Source of the DNA: Endothia cerciana
Taxonomy: Eukaryota; Ascomycota; Sordariomycetes; Diaporthales; Cryphonectriaceae
Length of the DNA stretch: 64,000 nucleotides
Assembly (NCBI GenBank): GCA_026119935.1
Contig: JALRMH010000010.1
Location: 744,001 to 808,000, forward strand
Direction: 5' to 3'
The position numbers and the translations under genes were made by a program. Below the pieces are notes generated by a model that was not told where the DNA came from, searched no databases, and saw only the letters and a program-made list of their open reading frames with translations. Shown here piece after piece: positions 56,999-64,000 of the stretch. The first letter of the stretch is position 1. Each line of letters begins with the position of its first letter.

Positions 56999-58591
56999 CA
57001 GCTGTTTGTCGTTACGAGGTTCGGACTACTGTCGAAACATGATAGCCCGCTGAGCCGGGCCCCCCCCCCCTCCCCCTTAGTTGATCTCCAAAACCCCCCG
57101 GCCGGGCCCATCCCATTGGTCCTCAGCCACTCTGTCAAATGCCTGTGGCCGTTTACGTGCGGCCGGTGCCTCTATAGCCTGCCTCACCATGGCACGGGTA
57201 CCCCACCCCGTTTACCTGGCCTGTGTAAGGGAGCAAGGGCTCGTCCCGCAGGCGATTCGACCTCGTACGTAGGTAGCCTTCACTATGACGGGACGGGCCC
57301 CCAACTGTTCTCCTGCGATATCAACCGTGATTACAGTATACAATACCATGGATGGCCTCTCCCAGCGCAGGCGGGCAGCGTCGCGCGGAGTATGCCCACC
57401 AGCTGCCGGGCCACACGGTCCCGCGTCCACGTATCAAGGGCTATGCCAGCGGACCGTGGAGTCTTCCAGAACAATGCACCGAGCCCCGTGCCCTGGCCTC
57501 TCCTCACTTCGATCATCTCCGGGTCGGGACAGCCTTCATCTCTCTCGTCATCGCCACTCGCCTGTCGTACATACCTCCCTCGGCCTCCCTCTGGACCAGC
57601 CACCCTGGTGCATACACAAAAGTCTTGTGGAAGGGGGGGGGGGGGCGGCCGGGCTGAGGGGTTCGTTGGAGGCCACTTCCGGACCCCCAAAGCCAGTGGT
57701 CGAACCGTTTCTTCACTGGAATTAATTGTACGCAACTTCTATGGTGTGGTCCCCCCCCCCCTGTCAGCCCAGCGGGTTAGTCATTTTTTTCGTCAGTGGC
57801 CCCTGGATGTGGAGACCCCTGGTCCCTGCGCCGATGATCGTCACGGTTCGTGGGACTCTAGACGTCAGTTCATCATAGATTCAGGCGTCACAGCCGGGCC
57901 GCCGTTCAAGACCTCCCCCACGGCCACCCAAGTTTCATAACGTTTCCCATCAACGCCTGCGGGTCGGGTGAGGATGCCTAGTGGTGAATGGTTGTCATAG
58001 TGCAGGATGACGTATGACCTATTGGATATGCCACGCAGAAGGGTCGGGTCGCCATTCTGGTCTTGTCGACTTCTGAGGTGATAGGCTGTCCTTGCTCGAA
58101 AGACTCTACCAAGGCGAGGCCGCGGCCTCTTTTTCCGACCACCTCCTCAGCCCTACAGGTCTTTTAAGTCAGCCGCCATATAACCATCGGATGAACACCA
58201 TAGCTACAGTGCTATGGCAGATACTGGGAATGAGATGAGCATTGACATTTGTGGTGTCGGAGCGTATCTGCCTCGCCATGCTCCCCCACCGTCTAATACT
58301 ATACATACAAGAATTCACCATATTTGTACATGGCAGAGGCATTCTGTTCTGCACGCATACAAGAAGAAGCCTGGGCAATTGTGCAATCCACCTGTTGGTT
58401 TTCTAAGATGGCCCAGCTCATATCCAATGCTGCCACCCCACACACCCCCCCCCCCAAAACCCACCCCGGACTTACGACCTATGCCTGGCCAACTTGTAAG
58501 ACGTCATGTCAACAGTCCAGCGTTTAACGACAGGATGCCGCAATATTTCACACTTGGGTATCAATTTTTCTTGCTTGCTTGCTCGAAATCA

Positions 58592-59626
58592 TTATGTGGA
58601 CATCGACGGTTGCGTCGAAGCTGGTCCTGGTACTGTCGCCATTTGCGGCGTCGTCTGATGAGCCGACGACACCGGTGACGGAGCCGAGTTCGCCTGCATC
58701 TGGCCCTGTGCTGCTGCCATGTTCGCCAAGCGCTGCGCGTGCTGCGCCGCCATCGCTGGGTTCGGGCCGCCCGGTCTCGGCTGTGGTCTGTAGACCGGCT
58801 CCTTCGTCGGGTCGATACCGGGGAACAGCGTGTGTAGTTTCTTGTACAGCTCTTTCATGTATGCGTCCCTCTCCTCGCGGTCCGCACTGCCATCGACCTT
58901 CTCTGCATCTGAAGCCGACGGCATTGGGCGCAGTTTGAGCTTCGTGTTCAGAGGCGGCGCCGAAAGGATCATTGGTGCTGGCTGACGTGGGACGCCTGGC
59001 TTGTTTGTCGTCAAGCTCGCCAGATACCCAAGGTTTGCCTGTAGTCTCCGGAAGACTCTGTATCCCGCTTGTCAGTGCCGGGAACACACAAGAAAAGGAC
59101 AAGCCAAACCAAACCAAAGAAGGAAAAAAAAAAAAAAAAAAAAACACGTACTGGCTGTAGTCTTGATCAAACGCTTCCTCTTCCTCTTTCTTTTCCTTCT
59201 GCTGGTCCGGCCCCAGGCCACTAGCCGCATTTGCTGCCAGCTCTTTCCGTATCTCCTCCAGACTGTTCTTCAGGTGTATGACTTCAAAGAGGAGCTCCGT
59301 GTTGATGTCTAGCAGCAGACCCATCCTCTCCTGGTCACGAGCTTGCGTTCCCGGGCTGACCGGGGTCGAGCTGCCATTCACGGCTGCTGACTGTCCCGTC
59401 GAAGGGAACGTGGGCGTCTGAGGGGTCGTTATGCTGTTGGCCGACGGCGGCGCCGGCGTGGGTGTTTGGTTCTGCGGAGTGCCCTGAGGATTCTGTGGTG
59501 TCCCGAACGGGCCCTGCTGCTGACTCTGGTTCGGTGTCCCTTGAGAAACCGAGAATTGACGTTGGTGGTTTGGCGTGCCCATGCCAGCTTGGTTCTGCTG
59601 CGCCTGGTGCATGCGCTGCATCATGA

Positions 59627-59663
<37 letters not shown>

Positions 59664-60338
59664 AGGGTTCATTCCAGCCGCATTCATGGGATAGCCGCCC
59701 ATTGAGTTGGGCATCATGTAGCCGGGATTGAACTGGCCCTGCGGGGCTGCTGTGGACGGTATGTTGGGCCCATATGGTGAGCTTGTGAAGGGAGGTTGGA
59801 AGCCCACTGTAGATCTCGTCAGCTGAGACCCTCATCGAAAGTAGGTTATCATCGCGACGCATGAGAGCAAAGGCAGATCCGTCGCCAAGGACAGGGAAAG
59901 AGGCCTGCGCCACTGAGACAAGACGACGCCACCTCATCGGGGGCGGAGCACCCTAGAGACGTGACACGACGCTTGTGAGGCAGAACGAGAGATGAAAGGC
60001 CAAGCCGTAAGAGATGGGGCCATGGCTTGTGTGACGTGGGGGAAAGGGGGGGGGGGGGCAGAAAGGATAGACTGACTCTGGCCGTTGGCGGGCATCTGCG
60101 GCATGGCGGTATTTTGCATCATTCCTGCAGGACCGGCAGCTCCGGGCATCATGGCACCGGGATTGGGAGCACCAGGAAAGGCACCTCCTGGCCCCATGGG
60201 GTACTGTTGGTTATACATCATCTGCTGCTGAGGCTGGTTAGGACCAGGGCCGGGCTGCATCTGAGGATTCTGACCCGGTGGGGCACCACTGAATGGTTGT
60301 CCTGCAACATTGCCGTAACCATAAGGAGCCGAGTACAT
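58592..60338 (-). CDS. Gln-rich protein with SS18/Snf11-like helix, possible SWI/SNF subunit
   Basis: Three exons, 60077-60338, 59152-59806 and 58592-59057, give 460 aa. Introns are 270 nt (GTCAGT...TACAG) and 94 nt (GTACGT...ACAG, with an A20-type run). The first half is Met/Gln/Pro/Gly-rich with a CTG-encoded run of about 12 Gln (59628-59663). A conserved helix follows (QERMGLLLDINTELLFEVIH), reminiscent of the SSXT helix of SS18 and of yeast Snf11. The third exon gives VFRRLQANLGYLASL, LNTKLKLRPMP and MKELYKKLHTLFPGIDP, and a Gln/Ala-rich tail. Both junctions restore one frame and no stop remains. The proposed role in a chromatin-remodelling complex is inference from the helix and composition only. 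Confidence 0.8.
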
Positions 60339-60867
60339 GGCTCAAGGTGCTAAGGAGGGGGAGGAGAAACCGGCAGCGAGCCGAGGAGGGAGTAAGGGCG
60401 GCTTGGGAGGCGCCGGTCGATGAGGCGATCAGCCCCGATTAGGAAGGGCGTGTTGATTTTTCAGGTACGGGACCCGTGACCGTGCGGCTAGCTGTCTTGT
60501 GAGGATCGTGTGGGGTACCTAGAATCTCAAGCGGTCCGGACAGGGAGGGGTACCACCGTCGACAAACAAACCTGCTTGAGGAGGCTTGAACGGAAACGGT
60601 GCCGGGCCGCGTGGGACAGGTGATGTGACGGGGCGAGCGTGGATCCGACCAATATGAGTGACGATGTACAGGGTGTATGTAGGGTGTACAGCGGCAAGTG
60701 CTTGTCCGCCGCGGATACAACCTGGTGACGAAGACGTGCCTCTTCTCACAAAGACTCCCAGGCCAGGACTGGCGGACACGACGGTAGCAGGCCAAGTCGG
60801 GGCGGGATTGGCGAAAGTACCTCGCAGGTCGAATGTCAAGGAATGTGTCCACGGGGTGACAAAAGAG

Positions 60868-60912
60868 GTGTGTAAGTGTGTGTGCGTGTGTGTGCGTGTA
60901 TGCGTGTGTGTG

Positions 60913-60952
<40 letters not shown>
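60868..60952. repeat. (GT)n microsatellite
   Basis: About 40 GT units with GC and AT interruptions on the left and a pure run on the right, upstream of the Gln-rich protein gene. Confidence 0.95.
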
Positions 60953-61277
60953 TGATGTCGGTGCCTGACAGTTTGGCCCCCCCCCCCACACAGAACGGGA
61001 CGGCCGGGGTATGTGGAGGCGAAACACCAAACAAATGACAGGCAGGCAGGCTCCTGGAACTGGATCCCGATCCCCGGGATCTTCCCTCTCACAGGTCCTC
61101 GTCCTCCTACCTGCTCACCCTGCTCCGGGCTGGGGTGCAAGGAGATTGGGCGTGAGCTGACAGGCAGGAGAAAGGCGCGGCGACACCTTGGGTTGACGTC
61201 GACCGATGATGACTGGCAGCTGACGGGGTGGGCCAGAGACGGGGGGTGAGATCTGAGGGGGAGTGAGGAGCGGCACG

Positions 61278-61336
61278 CCAGCCAGACAGCGAGCCAGACA
61301 GCCAGACAGCCAGACGGCCAGACGGCCAGACAGCCC
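61278..61336. repeat. CCAGACAG/CCAGACGG octamer repeat
   Basis: About seven tandem 8-nt units; the unit changes from ACAG to ACGG along the array. Confidence 0.85.
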
Positions 61337-62669
61337 AGTCAATAGTTCGCCTACCGGTAGGCAGGTAGGTGAGAGGCAAACCCTGGAAGAGGAGATGAGG
61401 GTCAGACGCAGACGTCTTGCCCTGGCCTGGCCTGGCCGGTAGTCAGGTACCTCTCGAACTTCGGGTGTCAAGAGGTCTCGGGGTCCGAGGCTGACCCAGG
61501 CTCGGGGAGGCCACCCAGGTACGAGGTGATCCCCCAAGAGGCGCGAGGGAGACAAGATCGTCGAAGGGGGTGTGGGTGGACCAGTGCCACAATGGTCGAC
61601 GAAAGCAACAACAGCGAACCTAATCTCTGGACCGGCCTCGGGAGGGAGAGAGGGGGGTGGGTCGTGGGTACGGGGAATGCTGAGGAGGTGGGAGTGGGAG
61701 CTAGGCCTGGGCCGGATGCAAGGTTGCGCCTCGATACGATGCAAGATCGGGGGGGGGTGGGAATCGACAAGATGAAAGGAGGAGAGGTACGGAGTACAAG
61801 ATACAACGACGCCCTGAGCGATGGGGGATGGGGGATGGGGATGGGGGATGCGGATGGGGACGCGTTGCTGTGCTGCGCTGTGCTGTGCTGGCGCGGTCGG
61901 TTGGTCGAGAGCGCGAAGGAGTGTTTTGAGTCGTTCGATTCACTCCGGTTCTGGCACGACGGGGGGCACCTGGGGGGGGATCCGGGTAAACCTAGAAGGG
62001 GGGGACCTTCGAGCTGGGGGAGGCAAGGCAGACTTTTCTTTTTCTTCTTTCCTTTTTCTTTGGGGCTGAACTGAAGGGGGGACGCAGCTGGGGACCTGGG
62101 ACGGTCGCCGGAAATGTGGGCGTTCGTTTTTGCTTAGCTGGCGATTACGCTATCCCGGTCTCGGTCTAGATCCCAGACTTCCCAAACGGCCTCGCAGACC
62201 CGCATTCTGCAACCTCACTGCCATGGTGCCTCCCCTGGTGAGAAGCATGTCCTACACAGGTCGACCCCCTAGCTGAAATCTGGTGGAACAACGCAGGAGT
62301 TTCCCTGAAGCTCTGCCGTCCTCCTCTATGGGCCGCCATACAAACCGCCATCCAGATATGAAGTGCCCCCGATCGCGTGGACGCGGCCGGCTGGAGCACT
62401 CGAGCCTGGCCTGGCCATGACATGATGCAGCTGTCCTTGCTGCGCTGCCGTGTCCCGGTAGCACGCGCAGGTGAGGTGGAGGCTCTCGAGAGGCCCGCTG
62501 GCTGGGAGCACCCGTGCCGCGCCTCAGAGGCATGGGCCCAGACGTGCCGGACCCAAGCACCAGGCAGCCACGAGTGTGTTACGCGGTGGCCCGCATGTAT
62601 TATCAGGCATCTCCGATATGCATAACATGGCTCCCTGGCGGAACCTGGAACTATCCACAAGTCTGTCCT

Positions 62670-63784
62670 CTACCCAAGATGCGTCCCATACGAGGAATTC
62701 CCGTACACCACGCCCAGGAACTCCCTCGCGATGAACGTGCCCGTCCTGTTCGAGGGGTGCAGCTCGTCATACCACAGGAACGTGTCCAGCGGCCGCGGCT
62801 CCGCCGTGCAGGCCGAGTTGTTGTCCGCGTCGCAGTGGTGGTAGAACCCCGTGGCGTTCGCCGGCGGGTCCAGGTACGCCGCCGGGCTGTGGTAGATGTC
62901 CGACAGCAGGCTGTTGACGTCAAAGATGTCGATGGCCGCGCCGGGCCACCGCGCCCTGACCAGCGCCTCGTAGGCGACGCCGTAGTCGAAGAGCCGGTTC
63001 ACGAGCTGCGTGTACTCGAGTATCTTGTACTGGTACTCCGTCTCGTTGTAGAGCGTCTTGTTCGTCCAGTACTGGTTGTCGCCCGCGCCACCGCTGCTCT
63101 GCGCTGCGTACATGGGCGCGTACTGGAGGGGCGCGGTGTTGAGAAGCACGAAGCGGCGGCCGCCGGTCGAGTAGATTGTGTCGAAGACGGACCACACGCA
63201 GTCGATGTAGGTGGTGATGTTGGTCTGCCCACGGCCAGTCAGTCCCTGACCCCCAAGAGGCTTGGCTATGGGGGTGGAGGAGGGGGGAGACCTACCCCCG
63301 GGGCCTGCGAGTCCGACAAGAAGGCGCCATAGCCCAGGTCATTGGTCCCAATCCACAGCGCATACACGGTGTTATCCGCCGTCCTGTTTGTGTACAGCGT
63401 CTGGGCGCCCACGTCCGCCACGAAGCTGGGGAGCTCGTTATCCGCGACCGAAGGGAATGGCGCGTCGATGGAGCTGAAGTACCGCGAGATGATCTCGTTG
63501 CTGCAGGTGGCCCCGCTGATGGCGTAGTCGAAGTATGCAACACCAGCGTACTCCTGGACGAACTGGCCCCAGGCGAGGCCGCCCGAGGCACCGACGTTGG
63601 ACTCCGGCTGGATGGTCCCGGCGGGCGGGGGGTTGCCGTCGTTGCTGATGTAGTAGCTCAGCCGCCCATCGTCGGTGTAGCTGTCACCGAACGTGACGAG
63701 GTTCGAGAATGGCCTGCCGGCACAGGAGGCTCCTGCGGTGAGCGCCACCACCGCGCTCGCGGCGAGGAGAGTCGGGGACCGCAT
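62670..63784 (-). CDS. Secreted GDSL/SGNH esterase (CE16-like acetylesterase)
   Basis: Two exons, 63296-63784 and 62670-63224, with a 71-nt GTAGGT...GGCAG intron, give 347 aa. The start MRSPTLLAASAVVALTAG gives a clean signal peptide; a Met 36 nt upstream would place Pro and charged residues before it. Block I is FGDSYTDDGR (nucleophile Ser 35), block III-like IGTNDLG (Asn 148), and block V YDELHP (Asp 316, His 319), forming the SGNH set. Asn-glycosylation sites (NRTADN, NKTLYNET) fit secretion. The closest recognisable group is carbohydrate esterase family 16, which removes acetyl groups from hemicellulose oligomers. Substrate is inferred from family only. Confidence 0.92.
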
Positions 63785-64000
63785 CTTGTCTCGGGGGGGG
63801 GGGGAGGTGGAGGGTATCACTTGCTCACAGGTCGAGGAAGGGTCGGATTACAAGACCCTTACGGCAAGCCACAAGCAGAAACGACGGGATACACCGGAAG
63901 ACGGCCATCGTGCTGGCATCTGCGCGGGTACCTGACCAGGAATATATATAGTTACAGCTAGGCCGGGGGGGGGGGGGGAAGCAGTCGAAACCATGACGCC
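63785..64000. promoter_or_regulatory. Upstream region of the esterase gene
   Basis: G-rich runs lie at about 63790-63800 and 63966-63978, and an AATATATATAG element lies near 63942-63952, read as CTATATATATT on the gene strand about 160 bp before the ATG. That is a possible TATA element. Confidence 0.45.

Larger units (their letters stand above)
55298..58591. other. 3.3-kb spacer upstream of the RabGAP gene
   Basis: Contains a G14 run at about 55418-55431, a CTG array, a TTTC array, a decamer repeat and a GA/TC hairpin. Frames present are broken and repeat-driven. TATA-like or intron signals were not assigned. Most of this may be a long 5' leader and promoter. Confidence 0.45.
60339..62669. 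other. 2.3-kb spacer with repeats
   Basis: Upstream region of the Gln-rich gene and downstream region of the esterase gene. Contains the GT array, a CCAGACAG repeat and GGGGAT repeats near 61820-61860. No gene supported. Confidence 0.45.

Noticed and set aside
59935..59975. A possible small extra exon (GAPPPM) in intron 1 of the Gln-rich gene
   Set aside because: Including it with any available donor breaks the frame of the next exon; direct splicing 60077 to 59806 restores it.
1..64000. CRISPR arrays, rRNA genes, telomeric repeats
   Set aside because: No regularly spaced repeats with unique spacers, no rRNA signature and no TTAGGG tracts were seen; the tandem arrays present are ordinary micro- and minisatellites.

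Overview
The window is nuclear DNA of a filamentous ascomycete (Pezizomycotina, most likely a sordariomycete). The signs are short GT-AG introns (about 50-200 nt, several with a CTAAC-type branch site), two Zn2Cys6 regulators, a multi-exon P450, and housekeeping proteins whose closest recognisable relatives are Neurospora/yeast MUS-30/IRC5, CYT-5/RPO41, ATP25, ARC1 and RTN1. Genes lie on both strands without operons. All exon models were built by hand from reading frames and splice signals, and each model adds up to an intact frame unless stated otherwise.

Left part (1-24.5 kb): a broken gene with tandem WSC-type domains runs off the left edge (minus). It is followed by a GFA/CENP-V zinc protein (2660-3240, minus), a Zn2Cys6 regulator with a 20-nt exon (4178-6697, minus), a second Zn2Cys6 regulator with a GC-AG intron inside its zinc cluster (9411-12778, plus), a conserved ascomycete protein of unknown function (14004-16594, minus) and a solitary microsomal P450 (18365-20100, plus). 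Two decayed genes (20785-21400 plus; 23074-23637 minus) flank a hypothetical protein (21645-22688, minus). This stretch looks accessory and contains most of the gene relics.

Middle part (24.5-41.9 kb): the LSH/DDM1-type chromatin remodeller MUS-30 (24551-27340, minus) is divergent from the tRNA-synthetase cofactor ARC1 (28061-29263, plus). The mitochondrial RNA polymerase (30130-34422, minus) is divergent from ATP25 (35054-37156, plus), so two nuclear genes for mitochondrial gene expression share one 631-bp promoter region. A single-span membrane protein (37390-38343, minus) and a secreted TolB-like beta-propeller protein (39591-41856, minus) follow.

Right part (42-64 kb): five minus-strand stretches alternate with long non-coding spacers (2.3 to 5.7 kb) full of microsatellites and G/C homopolymers. 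The genes are a reticulon (47568-48971), a TBC RabGAP (51759-55297), a glutamine-rich protein with an SS18/Snf11-like helix (58592-60338) and a secreted GDSL/CE16 esterase (62670-63784). ER shape (reticulon) and vesicle traffic (RabGAP) genes are neighbours, but nothing in the sequence proves a functional link.

I did not find a convincing new multi-gene system. The most interesting signals are gene-structure oddities (20-nt exon, GC-AG intron, possible frameshift or alternative acceptor in the reticulon gene), the shared mitochondrial promoter, and relic genes damaged in distinguishable ways.
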